A stretch of 64,000 nt of DNA from Thermoleophilales bacterium. GTDB taxonomy: Bacteria; Actinomycetota; Thermoleophilia; Solirubrobacterales; 70-9. Each line of letters starts with the position of its first letter. Within the stretch, counting starts at the first letter, position 1. A program made the position numbers and the translations under genes. A model generated the notes under the pieces. That model had not been told where the DNA came from, made no database searches, and saw only the letters and a program-made list of their open reading frames with translations. Below, one piece after another: positions 37,212 through 45,247 of the stretch. The DNA lies in NCBI GenBank assembly GCA_020636895.1, contig JACJWZ010000002.1, forward strand, positions 682,001 through 746,000, given 5' to 3'.

Positions 37212-37276
37212 GGCGGGGGCCCGACCGGCCGCCCTCCCGAGCGAAGTGAGGCGCTAAGGCCGGGCGGGTCCCCGCC
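37212..37276. repeat. Dispersed hairpin element, copy B
   Basis: Arms GGCGGGGGCCCG (37212-37223) and CGGGTCCCCGCC (37265-37276) pair with one G-U. The loop region 37227-37267 matches 11364-11404 at 39 of 41 positions. As with copy A, it lies just beyond the 3' end of a minus-strand gene (37303). Confidence 0.75.
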
Positions 37277-37302
37277 GCCGGCCGACACGGCACGACACCG
37301 GC

Positions 37303-37980
37303 CTACGTGTGTTTGACGATGATGCTCTCGATCGAGTTGCTGGCGGCCCGGCAGCGGTCGATGGCCTCCTCGAGCGCTGCGTAGATGTCCTTCCAGCGCA
37401 GCACGAACATCGGGTCGATCGCGTTGTCGAAGAGCGCCGCGAGAGCGCCGCGGTAGATCTGGTCGCCCTCCTGCTCGAGCTTGCGGATCGCATCCAGATG
37501 CTCCTCGATCCCCTCGAGATGCTCGAGGTCGTCGAGCGCGGCGGCGAGCTCGCGACCGCAGTCGCGCAGGACGCTCGTGAGCTGCTGGGCCTGCTCCATC
37601 GGCGCCTCGACCCGCTTGCTCGCGAGCTGCTCGGAGGCCTCCTCGATGTCGTCGACGACGTCGTCGATGGCACCCGCGAGCATGTGGATGTCCTCGCGGT
37701 CGAACGGCGTCATCTTGCTGGCCCGCAGGCGATTGACGATCTTGTGGGTGACGCGGTCGCCCTCCTCCTCGCAGTCGCTGATCTCCTGGCGCAGACCGCG
37801 GTCCTCAGGCCAGTAGCGCATCAGCGAGTCCATCAGGCCCGCAGCGGTGCGCGCGTTGCGCCCGGCGACGCGCAGCAGCTCGAAGATCTCGGCCTGCGGG
37901 GGCTTCGCGCCGAACGCCTCCCAGCGACGTCGCGCCGAGCGGAGACTGCGGCCGTAGAGCTGCTCCTCCGCCGCTGACAC
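37303..37980 (-). CDS. DUF47 PhoU-like protein
   Basis: A 225-residue all-helical protein of the DUF47/YkaA family related to PhoU. GLMDSLMRYW, EISDCEEEGDRVTHKIVNRL and IHMLAGAIDDVVDDIEEASEQL are present, the last with the acidic metal-binding pattern. Family members usually partner the Pit phosphate permease, but no Pit gene is adjacent. The GTG at 37980 avoids a long overlap with phoU; the start is only weakly supported by a ribosome site. It follows phoU by 10 nt and belongs to the pst-phoU operon. Confidence 0.88.
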   Translation of the reverse strand: MSAAEEQLYGRSLRSARRRWEAFGAKPPQAEIFELLRVAGRNARTAAGLMDSLMRYWPEDRGLRQEISDCEEEGDRVTHKIVNRLRASKMTPFDREDIHMLAGAIDDVVDDIEEASEQLASKRVEAPMEQAQQLTSVLRDCGRELAAALDDLEHLEGIEEHLDAIRKLEQEGDQIYRGALAALFDNAIDPMFVLRWKDIYAALEEAIDRCRAASNSIESIIVKHT

Positions 37981-37990
37981 CGACCCGGCC

Positions 37991-38686
37991 CTAGCTGCGA
38001 ACCGGCTGCTGCGGGTGGGAGGCGTCCTCGAACTCACGGAAGAGCCCGGTGACGACGAACGCGGTCTGCTCGCCGATGTCGACGGCGTTGTCCCCCATCC
38101 GCTCGATCGCCCGCGCGATCAGCAGCATCCCGGTCGCCCACTCGCGCGCGTCCTCGGTGTCGCCGATCTCGACCGCGAGCCGGAAGCACTGGCGGTTCAG
38201 GTTGTCGACGACGTCGTCGCCGCGGACGAGGTCCTTCGCGAGCTCCACGTCGCGGCCGGCGAACGCCTGCTTGGCCTGGCTCAGCATCGAGAGGACCTGC
38301 TTGCCCATCGTGATGACATCGCGGAGCATCCGGTCGTCGACGGGCGGCTCGTGGCCCGACAGCGGTACGAGCTTGGCGATGTTCACGCACTGATCGCCCA
38401 TCCGCTCGATCGACTTGATCAGGTGCAGCAACGCCGAGATCAGCCGCAGGTCCGTCGCGACCGGCGCCTGCGTCGCCAGCAGCGTCAGGATCGACTGGTG
38501 CACCTCGAGGTAGCGGCCGTCGATGCGGTCGTCGTCGGCGATCACCATCTCGGCGAGCTCCATGTCGCGGTGCTGGACCACCTCGAGCGCCCGCGCGAGG
38601 GTCTCGGACACGAGGTCGAGGCCTCCCAGCGTCCGTTCCTCGAGCTGGCGCAGCTCCTCCGCGTACTTGTGCCGTGACTCTGGCAT
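37991..38686 (-). CDS. phoU: Phosphate transport regulator PhoU
   Basis: The 231-residue protein has two PhoU three-helix repeats. The metal-binding patterns are IADDDRIDGRYLEVHQSIL with SIERMGDQCVNIAKL, and VRGDDVVDNLNRQCFRLA with AIERMGDNAVDIGEQ. It links the Pst transporter to the phosphate two-component regulator. AGAGGAG precedes the ATG by 4 nt. It lies 28 nt after pstB in the order pstS-pstC-pstA-pstB-phoU-DUF47. Confidence 0.96.
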   Translation of the reverse strand: MPESRHKYAEELRQLEERTLGGLDLVSETLARALEVVQHRDMELAEMVIADDDRIDGRYLEVHQSILTLLATQAPVATDLRLISALLHLIKSIERMGDQCVNIAKLVPLSGHEPPVDDRMLRDVITMGKQVLSMLSQAKQAFAGRDVELAKDLVRGDDVVDNLNRQCFRLAVEIGDTEDAREWATGMLLIARAIERMGDNAVDIGEQTAFVVTGLFREFEDASHPQQPVRS

Positions 38687-38714
38687 CTCGCTCCTCTCGC
38701 CGATCCGTCTCAGC

Positions 38715-39626
38715 TCAGCCGAAGCGGCCGCTGACGTAATCCTCCGTGGCCTTCTGCGTCGGGTTCGAGAAGATCGCGGTGGTCTCGTCCATTTCCACGA
38801 GCCTGCCCGGATCGCCGCTCTTCTCGAGGTTGAAGAAGGCGGTGTAGTCGCTGGCGCGACTGGCCTGCTGCATGTTGTGGGTGACGATCACGATGGTGAA
38901 GTTCTTCTTCAGCTCCTGGATCAGGTCCTCGACCGCCAGGGTCGCGACCGGATCCAACGCCGAGCACGGCTCGTCCATCAGCAGAACCTCGGGCTGCACC
39001 GCGGTCGCCCGGGCGATGCAGAGCCGCTGCTGCTGACCGCCGGAGAGACCGGAGCCGGGCTTGTTGAGCCGGTCCTTGACCTCGTTCCAGAGGTTCGCGC
39101 CGCGCAGCGCCCGCTCCACCACCTCGTCGAGCTGCGCCTTCTTGATCCTCCTCGTGTTCAGCTTCAGGCCCGCTGCGACGTTCTCGTAGATCGACATCGT
39201 CGGGAACGGGTTCGGCTGCTGGAAGACCATGCCGACCTGTCGGCGCACCTCGACCGGATCGACGCCCGGGCCGTAGATGTCTGCTCCGTCCAGGGTCATG
39301 TGGCCCTCGACCCGCGCGCCCGGGGTGAGCTCGTGCATGCGGTTGATCGAGCGCAGGAACGTCGTCTTGCCGCACCCCGAGGAGCCGATCAGCGCCGTCA
39401 CCTTGTTCGGCCGGATCGACATGTCGACGTCCTCGACGGCCTTGAAGTCGCCGTAGAAGAGGCTCAGCCCGGACACCTCGATCGCCTTCGCGCGGTTGTC
39501 CGCCGACGGCTTCTCCGCGGTGGCGGGTGACGTGCTGCCGGCGGCCGAAGCCCTGGGGGCGTCGACCGGGCTCTCGATTCGCTCCGGAGTCTCTGTCTCA
39601 GTCAAGTCCTCACCGTCCTCTTTCAT
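38715..39626 (-). CDS. pstB: Phosphate ABC transporter ATP-binding protein (Pst1)
   Basis: ATPase of the high-affinity phosphate importer. Walker A GSSGCGKTTFLRSINRMHE, signature LSGGQQQRLCIARA, Walker B VLLMDEPCSALDP and switch His in VIVTHNMQQA are all present. The 303 residues include about 45 extra N-terminal residues rich in Glu, Ser and Ala that are not in typical PstB (about 255). A later start may therefore be the true one, but no better ribosome site is seen. It lies 15 nt after pstA. Confidence 0.96.
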   Translation of the reverse strand: MKEDGEDLTETETPERIESPVDAPRASAAGSTSPATAEKPSADNRAKAIEVSGLSLFYGDFKAVEDVDMSIRPNKVTALIGSSGCGKTTFLRSINRMHELTPGARVEGHMTLDGADIYGPGVDPVEVRRQVGMVFQQPNPFPTMSIYENVAAGLKLNTRRIKKAQLDEVVERALRGANLWNEVKDRLNKPGSGLSGGQQQRLCIARATAVQPEVLLMDEPCSALDPVATLAVEDLIQELKKNFTIVIVTHNMQQASRASDYTAFFNLEKSGDPGRLVEMDETTAIFSNPTQKATEDYVSGRFG

Positions 39627-39641
39627 TTCGAAGCTTGCAGG

Positions 39642-40730
39642 TCAGCGGATCTCGGTCCCGAACCGCCGGTAGAAGAGACGCGCGATCAGGTTGAGCAGGA
39701 GCACGATCACAATCAGGGTGAGCGCAGCGGCCCAGGCGCGGTCGTAGGAGGCGTCCTGCGGGATCCCGGGCGTCTTGTACTCGAAGTACGCGTAGACCGG
39801 CAGCGTCTCCATGCGGCCGCTGAACGGGTTCATGTTGGTCGAGTCGATGACCCCGGCAGTGACCAGCAGCGGCGCCGTCTCGCCGATGATCCGGGCCACG
39901 GCGAGCATGACGCCGGTGATCATCCCGGCGAGCGCCGTCGGCAGGACGACCTTGACGATCGTCCGCCACTTCGGCGTACCGAGCGCGTAGGAAGCCTCGC
40001 GTAGATGGTCGGGGACGATCTTCAGCATCTCCTCGGCCGAGCGGATCACGATCGGGATCATCAGGACCGTGAGCGCGACCGAGCCCATCACGCCGAGGCG
40101 GATGCCGGGGCCGAAGATCAGCGCGAAGACCGCGTAGGCGAAGAGGCCGGCGACGATCGAGGGGATGCCGGTCATGACGTCGACGAAGAAGGTCAGGTAG
40201 CGGGCGAGACGCTTGCCCTTGCCGTACTCGACGAGGTAGATCGCGGCCATGATTCCGATCGGCACCGAGATCGCGGCGGCGAGGCCGGTGATGACCAGGG
40301 TGCCCCAGATGGCGTGCGCGGCACCGCCGCCCTCACCGACTACGTTGCGGGCTGACTCGGTGAAGAACGTCGTGTCGAAGCGCGCCATGCCGCGGTCGAC
40401 GACCGTCCACAGCAGCGAGGCGAGCGGCAGCACCGCGAACACGAACGCCGAGGCGATCGACACGGTGACGAGGCGGTCCTTCGCCTGCCGGGGGCTCTCG
40501 ACGGCCCGGGAGACGGCGTAGATCGAGATGCCCGAGATGAGCGCCGTGCCGATCACCAGCCTCACCGCGCTGACCTGATCGAGCAGGGTCAGGATCAGGA
40601 AGGTGATCGCCAGCGAAGCGCCGGCGAGCGCGTAGGGGACCCAGTCGGGGAGCCGGCCGCGGCCGATCCCCGACTCGCCCCCGAAGACGTCGCGGGAGTC
40701 GAACCCGACTGGTGCGGTGGTGCCGGACAT
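39642..40730 (-). CDS. pstA: Phosphate ABC transporter permease PstA (Pst1)
   Basis: An inner-membrane permease of 362 residues, about 60 longer than usual because of an N-terminal addition. Two extra hydrophobic helices (about 31-50 and 55-70) and a basic segment precede the PstA core that starts near ASAFVFAVLPLASLLWTVV. The EAA-type loop EEMLKIVPDHLREASYALGTPKWRTIVKVVLPTALAG and MLAVARIIGETAPLLVTAG are diagnostic. The start codon overlaps the pstC stop. Confidence 0.95.
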   Translation of the reverse strand: MSGTTAPVGFDSRDVFGGESGIGRGRLPDWVPYALAGASLAITFLILTLLDQVSAVRLVIGTALISGISIYAVSRAVESPRQAKDRLVTVSIASAFVFAVLPLASLLWTVVDRGMARFDTTFFTESARNVVGEGGGAAHAIWGTLVITGLAAAISVPIGIMAAIYLVEYGKGKRLARYLTFFVDVMTGIPSIVAGLFAYAVFALIFGPGIRLGVMGSVALTVLMIPIVIRSAEEMLKIVPDHLREASYALGTPKWRTIVKVVLPTALAGMITGVMLAVARIIGETAPLLVTAGVIDSTNMNPFSGRMETLPVYAYFEYKTPGIPQDASYDRAWAAALTLIVIVLLLNLIARLFYRRFGTEIR

Positions 40731-41692
40731 CAGGCCCTCTTCTTCCCTTCCGCCGCGTGGCGCTCGGAGCGGGAGATGATCGATCGCGCGCCCATGTTGA
40801 CCAAGAGGGTGATCGCGAAGAGCACGAGGCCGGAGAGGATCAGCTCGTTGACCTCGATCCCCGACGACTCGGGGAACTTGCTCGCGATGTTGGAGGCGAT
40901 CGTCGGCGGGTTGCCGGAGCCGATCAGGTTGAAGGTGATGCCGCCCGAGCCCGAGAGGATGATGACCACGGCCATCGTCTCGCCGAGGGCGCGGCCGAGG
41001 CCGAGCATCGAGCCGCTGATGACCGCCGAGCGGCCGAAGGGCAGGACGGTCATCTTGATCATCTCCCAGCGGGTCGCGCCGAGGGCGAGGGCGCCCTCCT
41101 GCTGCCTCCGCGGCGCCTGCGAGAAGACCTCGCGGGCGACGGCGGAGATGATCGGGAGGATCATCACCGCGAGAACGATGCCGACGACGAACATCGTCCG
41201 GCCGGTCACCGAGGCCGGGCCCTGGAAGAAGGGCAGGAACCCGAGGTTATCCTCGAGCCACTTCATCACCCCGACGGCGGCGGGTCCGAGGACGAAGATC
41301 CCCCAGAGCCCGTAGACGATGCTGGGGATGGCCGCCAGCAGGTCGACGATGTAGCCGAGCGGCTGCGCGAGCGCCCGCGGGGCGATGTGGCTGATGAAGA
41401 GCGCGACCGCGACCGCCAGCGGGACGGCGATGATCACCGCCAGGGTGGCGGCGAGCACCGTCCCGAAGGCCAGCGGCGCGATGTATTCGACGAGGCCCTT
41501 GCCCTCGGCGAGCTCATCGGTGCTCGCCGACAGGGCCGGGACCGCCTGGATCAGGAGGAAGATCGCAACCCCGGCCAGGACGGTCAGGATCGCGATCCCT
41601 GAGGCGATCGCAGCGCCCGAGAAGAGGCGGTCTCCGAGGCGGCGTTCGCCACCTCGGAGACCCCATACGCTCGGTCCGGTTGCTGCCTCCAT
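40730..41692 (-). CDS. pstC: Phosphate ABC transporter permease PstC (Pst1)
   Basis: The partner permease of PstA, 320 residues, with helices beginning near GDRLFSGAAIASGIAILTVLAGVAIFLLI. The PstC-specific YIAPLAFGTVLAATLAVIIAVPLAV and the loop REVFSQAPRRQQEGALALGATRWEMIKMTVLPFG are visible. GGAGG lies 8 nt before the ATG. The gene is 18 nt downstream of pstS. Confidence 0.95.
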   Translation of the reverse strand: MEAATGPSVWGLRGGERRLGDRLFSGAAIASGIAILTVLAGVAIFLLIQAVPALSASTDELAEGKGLVEYIAPLAFGTVLAATLAVIIAVPLAVAVALFISHIAPRALAQPLGYIVDLLAAIPSIVYGLWGIFVLGPAAVGVMKWLEDNLGFLPFFQGPASVTGRTMFVVGIVLAVMILPIISAVAREVFSQAPRRQQEGALALGATRWEMIKMTVLPFGRSAVISGSMLGLGRALGETMAVVIILSGSGGITFNLIGSGNPPTIASNIASKFPESSGIEVNELILSGLVLFAITLLVNMGARSIISRSERHAAEGKKRA

Positions 41693-41710
41693 GCCTCGGA
41701 CCTCCGCTGC

Positions 41711-42799
41711 CTACGAACCGATCGCGTCGATCGCCGGCTGCAGCTGCTTCTGCAGATCCGAGGAGATCGGCGCCGAGCCCGCGTTGTCCGCGGCGGCCTG
41801 CTGGCCATCGGCGCTGATCACGTAGGTCAGGTAGCCCTTGACGATGTCGGCCGTGGCCGAGTCGTCGTAGGCGGTGCATGCGGCGGCCGACGAGATCAGG
41901 ATCAGCGGGTAGGCGTCCGGATTCGTCGTCGTGCGATCGATGTCGAAGGAGTAGACGTACTCGCCGTCCTTGTTCTCCTTCGCCTCGTCGGCGGCAGCGG
42001 TGGAGCCCTCAGCGGACGGCGCCACGTACTCGTCGCCGATCTTGATCGACGCGATGCCGAGGTCACCGGCCTGGCTCTCGTCGGCGTAGCCGATCGTGCC
42101 CTCACCGGCGCCGACGGCCTCGACGACACCCGAGGTACCCTCGGCCGCCTCGCCGCCCTTCACGGGCCAGGCATCGTCGGGCGGGTAGGTCCAGACGTCG
42201 GGAGCCGTGGCGGACAGGTAGTCGGTGAAGTTCGCCGTCGTGCCCGAGTCGTCGGAGCGGTTCACCGGCGTGATGTCGGTGTCCGGCAGGTCGGCATCGG
42301 GGTTGTCAGCGGCGATCTTCTCGTCGTTCCACTTCGTGATGTCCTGCGCGAAGATCCCGGCGAGCGTGTCGGGGGAGAGCTGCAGGTTCTCGACCTCGGG
42401 GAGGTTGTAGACCACCGCGATCGGCGAGATGTAGACCGGGATCTGGACGAACTCGCCACCGGACTTCTTGCAGCGGTCCTCGGCTCCGGTCAGCTCCTCG
42501 TCGGCGAACGGGGAGTCGGTGCCGGCGTAGTCGGTCTTGCCGCCGGCGATGAAGGCCTCGCGGCCACCACCGGACCCGACCGGGTCATAGGCGATGTTGA
42601 CGCCCGAGTTGTCCGTCTGGAAGCCGGCGATCCAGGCCTGCTGCGCTGCGTCCTGTGCGCTCGAGCCCGCGCCGGCGATGTCGCCGGAGAGGTCGCTGCC
42701 ACCGCTCGTGCTGTCGCTGTCGTCGCTGCCGCAGGCGGCGACGCCGAACGCGAGAAGCGCCGTCGAGGCTCCGATTGCGAAGAACTTACGTGAGTTCAC
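41711..42799 (-). CDS. pstS: Phosphate-binding lipoprotein PstS (Pst1)
   Basis: The GTG at 42799 is chosen because AAGGAG lies 4 nt upstream, overlapping a possible ATG at 42814. A lipobox ending GVAAC gives a lipidated Cys at residue 23. The 362-residue protein has the phosphate-binding landmarks GAGSSAQDAAQQAWIAGF, VGSGGGREAFIAGGKTDYAGTDSPF and NRSDDSGTTANFTDYLSA. It is the first gene of pstSCAB-phoU-DUF47, with a PHO box and -10 about 110 nt upstream. Confidence 0.96.
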   Translation of the reverse strand: MNSRKFFAIGASTALLAFGVAACGSDDSDSTSGGSDLSGDIAGAGSSAQDAAQQAWIAGFQTDNSGVNIAYDPVGSGGGREAFIAGGKTDYAGTDSPFADEELTGAEDRCKKSGGEFVQIPVYISPIAVVYNLPEVENLQLSPDTLAGIFAQDITKWNDEKIAADNPDADLPDTDITPVNRSDDSGTTANFTDYLSATAPDVWTYPPDDAWPVKGGEAAEGTSGVVEAVGAGEGTIGYADESQAGDLGIASIKIGDEYVAPSAEGSTAAADEAKENKDGEYVYSFDIDRTTTNPDAYPLILISSAAACTAYDDSATADIVKGYLTYVISADGQQAAADNAGSAPISSDLQKQLQPAIDAIGS

Positions 42800-42909
42800 G
42801 TCACTCCTTGTCATGTCTGGGAATGGATGCCGAGCCGGGCCGGCGAGCAGGGGCTCGTGGGGCGCGCGGTGTGTCGGCGCAGCCAATGTCCCAGCCGGGT
42901 CGCGAGGTC

Positions 42910-42952
42910 TTGTTACGCCCCTGTGCCCGACCTGTGAAGAAGCTGTGAACGG
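42910..42952 (-). promoter_or_regulatory. PHO box and -10 of the pst1 operon
   Basis: Read leftward, GTTCACAGCTT and CTTCACAGGTC form two 11-bp direct-repeat units. A TAACAA -10 (42910-42915) follows 15 bp after the box edge at 42931. The same 15-bp spacing recurs at 59594-59634. This is the pattern of a PhoB/PhoP-activated promoter with the box in place of a -35. Confidence 0.75.
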
Positions 42953-43016
42953 AGGAGGGCGCAGCGGTGCGGGCCCGGCGTGGGCCGGGCACCGATTCAG
43001 CGGAGGTGGGTCGACC

Positions 43017-43847
43017 TCAGCTCGAGAGGGCCGACGCGGTCGCATCGGCGTCTTCGAGGGGGGCCTCGGAGGCCTCGTCCTCGGGCAGCACGGCGGGCGC
43101 GGATGCGGATGCCTCTGGGGGCGGCGCGAGCCCGTCGACGGGCTCGGGCTGGAACCGGTAGCCGATCCCGAAGTGCGTGTGGATGTAGCTCCAGCTCGGT
43201 GACTGCTTCTGGATCTTGGCGCGGAGCTTGCGCACGAAGACGTCGACCGACCGGTCGCCGTGCGCCATCTCGTAGCCCCAGACGCGCCGGTAGATCTCGC
43301 CGCGCTCGATCACCGAGCCCTCGGACTCCGAGAGCGTCTTGACCAGTTCGAACTCGCGCCGCGTCAGATCGAGGCTGGCGCCGCCGACGAAGGCCTGGAA
43401 CTGGTCGGGCCGGATCTCGAGCTCGCCGACGACGGTCGGGCCGCGCTCGGTCTCGCCGCTCGCGCGCCGGCGGCGGCGGACGACGGCCTCGATCCGCGCC
43501 ATCACCTCCTCCGGGTGACAGGGCTTGGCGATCCAGTCGTCGGCGCCGAGCCGCAGGCCGCGGACCCGCTGGGCGACGGTCGAGTCGGTGGTGCAGACGA
43601 TCACCCCAAGGCCGGGCATCATCCCGCAGACCCGTTCGAGGAAGGGCCACGCGTCCTCGGCCGGCAGGACCGTGAGGTCCACGAGCAATGCGTTGATCTT
43701 CATCGCCACGAGCTCATCGGCGGGAACGGCGCCCCCGAGCGCTCGGTGCTGCCAGCCGGCGGCGTCCAGACGCTTACCGAGAACGGTGAGGAACGCGCTG
43801 TCGCGATCGATGATCGCGACCCGGTGTGTCGAGCTTGGAGCGCTCAT
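43017..43847 (-). CDS. PhoB-type winged-helix response regulator
   Basis: The receiver domain (1-115) has the acidic pocket in VAIIDRDSAFL, phospho-acceptor Asp in NALLVDLTVLP, and Lys in WIAKPCHP. The OmpR/PhoB winged helix runs from about 135 to 235 (SLDLTRREFELVKTLSES, RSVDVFVRKLRAKIQ, FGIGYRFQ). About 40 disordered acidic residues follow. Its position directly upstream of pstS makes it the probable regulator of the PHO boxes. No histidine kinase gene is adjacent or elsewhere in the window. A start at 43883 is possible; 43847 is preferred because the receiver begins there. Confidence 0.88.
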   Translation of the reverse strand: MSAPSSTHRVAIIDRDSAFLTVLGKRLDAAGWQHRALGGAVPADELVAMKINALLVDLTVLPAEDAWPFLERVCGMMPGLGVIVCTTDSTVAQRVRGLRLGADDWIAKPCHPEEVMARIEAVVRRRRRASGETERGPTVVGELEIRPDQFQAFVGGASLDLTRREFELVKTLSESEGSVIERGEIYRRVWGYEMAHGDRSVDVFVRKLRAKIQKQSPSWSYIHTHFGIGYRFQPEPVDGLAPPPEASASAPAVLPEDEASEAPLEDADATASALSS

Positions 43848-43926
43848 AGGTGCAAGGTGGGTGGGGTTGGTCCGTCGCGGCATGGGTGACGGAACGACTG
43901 CATCGTAGCTGCGAGGAGGCGGCGAG

Positions 43927-43986
43927 AACCGTGAATCAGCGCACGGTTACAGGATTTTCACAGGCCCGTCCCCGGATGTTCACGCC
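43927..43986 (+). promoter_or_regulatory. Hairpin and phased TTCAC-type repeats upstream of the response regulator
   Basis: AACCGTG (43927-43933) and CACGGTT (43942-43948) form an inverted repeat. Three PHO-like units, TTACAGG (43947), TTCACAGG (43957) and TTCACGCC (43979), fall near multiples of 11 bp. The units point away from the response regulator, so a functional role is uncertain. Confidence 0.4.
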
Positions 43987-44106
43987 TCCCGGTTTGCGGA
44001 CGGCGAGAGTTCCGATCACCGCGAGACCAGCTATCTCGTGCGCGCGCGGCCTCCTCCTGCCCCGGCCGCGCGCTTTCTTTTCCGGGGGTCTTCCGGGCGG
44101 GCGGCT

Positions 44107-44922
44107 CTAGCTGATCGAGCCGCTCGCGGCGAGGGCGATGACCAGGATGCCGAGCGGGATCCGGTAGGCGATGAAGATGCCGAGCGTGTGGTGGGCGAGG
44201 TAGCGCAGGAGCCAGGCGATGGCCGCGTATCCGGTGACGAAGGCGGCGAGGGTCGCGACGATCGTCGCCCAGGCCGAGGTCCCGTCGCCGCCGCCGATGC
44301 CGCGCAGCTCGAAGAGCCCGCTGAGGACGACCGCGGGGACCGAGAGCAGGAACGAGTAGCGGGCCGCCGCGCCGCGATCGAAGTTGAGCAGGAGGCCGGC
44401 GGAGATCGTCGCGCCCGAGCGGGAGACGCCCGGGATCAGCGCCAGGGCCTGTGCGCAACCGATCAGCAAGCCGTCGCGCGGGGCCATCGACTCGATCTCG
44501 CGTTGCCGCTTGCCGACGGCCTCGGCGAGCATCATCACGAACGAGAAGCCGATCAGCATCGAGCCGATCAGGTACAGGTCGCGGGCGCCGGACTCGATCT
44601 GGTCCTTGAAGACGAGCCCGAAGATCGAGATCGGGATGGTGCCGAGAACGATGAACCAGCCCAGGTTGGCATCGGTGCTGCGACGTCGGTACGGGAGCCT
44701 GATCTCTTGTACCCAAGCCCGGGCGATGCGCCACAGGTCCTTGCGGAAGTAGATGAGGACGGCGGCCATGGTCCCCAGCTGCACGACGGCCGTGAACGCG
44801 GTGCCCGGATCCTGCCAGCCGAGCAAGGCCGGGACGATCCGCAGGTGCCCGCTGGAGGAGATGGGCAGGAACTCCGTCAGACCCTGCACGATCCCGAGGA
44901 CGATGGCTTCGAGGGCCGACAT
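44107..44922 (-). CDS. uppP: Undecaprenyl-diphosphatase
   Basis: This membrane enzyme recycles undecaprenyl pyrophosphate for wall synthesis. The 271 residues contain the two BacA/UppP signatures: GLTEFLPISSSGHL (Glu17 and the Ser/His cluster) and IPGVSRSGATISAGLLL. Eight hydrophobic segments are present. TAGGAT sits 9 nt upstream of the ATG with no Shine-Dalgarno, so the leader is very short. It is divergent from a small membrane protein gene. Confidence 0.96.
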   Translation of the reverse strand: MSALEAIVLGIVQGLTEFLPISSSGHLRIVPALLGWQDPGTAFTAVVQLGTMAAVLIYFRKDLWRIARAWVQEIRLPYRRRSTDANLGWFIVLGTIPISIFGLVFKDQIESGARDLYLIGSMLIGFSFVMMLAEAVGKRQREIESMAPRDGLLIGCAQALALIPGVSRSGATISAGLLLNFDRGAAARYSFLLSVPAVVLSGLFELRGIGGGDGTSAWATIVATLAAFVTGYAAIAWLLRYLAHHTLGIFIAYRIPLGILVIALAASGSIS

Positions 44923-44931
44923 CGGTTCGGG

Positions 44932-44937
44932 ATCCTA
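44932..44937 (-). promoter_or_regulatory. Candidate -10 (TAGGAT) of uppP
   Basis: TAGGAT, read leftward, ends 9 nt before the ATG at 44922. Confidence 0.45.
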
Positions 44938-44978
44938 CGGAGGAGGGGACTTCGGCCCTCGGCTCGGGATCGCTCAGG

Positions 44979-44984
44979 TAGAGT
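44979..44984 (+). promoter_or_regulatory. Candidate -10 (TAGAGT) of a leaderless transcript
   Basis: TAGAGT ends 8 nt before the GTG at 44993. Confidence 0.5.
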
Positions 44985-44992
44985 GGCGAGCC

Positions 44993-45247
44993 GTGGCACT
45001 CGTCCGTCGCATCGGCCTCGCCCTCGCCGCCCTTTGCGCGGCGGCGCTCGTCACGGCTCCCGGAGCCCTGGCCGCCGACGGCATCGGCCTCGGCGGCACG
45101 ACGACCGACAAGAGCGTCACCTTCTTCTGCTTCGGCGTGATCGCGCTCTTCATGCTGCTGCCGATCGTGCTCTCGCTCATCCAGGCGCGGCTCGAGGGCC
45201 GCAAGGAACGGATGCGCGAGCAGCTCGAGCGCGTGCACCGGCCGTAG
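44993..45247 (+). CDS. Small membrane protein with signal peptide, 84 aa
   Basis: From the GTG start a Sec-type signal (RRIGLALAALCAAALVTAPGALA) is followed by a short Gly/Thr-rich exposed stretch. One transmembrane helix follows (FCFGVIALFMLLPIVLSLI), then a basic cytoplasmic tail (ARLEGRKERMREQLERVHR). No family is recognised. An upstream in-frame extension to 44753 would run through the uppP coding region and is rejected. The leaderless-type start supports this boundary. Confidence 0.7.
   Translation: MALVRRIGLALAALCAAALVTAPGALAADGIGLGGTTTDKSVTFFCFGVIALFMLLPIVLSLIQARLEGRKERMREQLERVHRP

Noticed and set aside
44753..44992. 80-residue extension of the small membrane protein at 44993
   Set aside because: It is antisense to uppP and lies upstream of the TAGAGT hexamer. 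The signal peptide begins at 44993.
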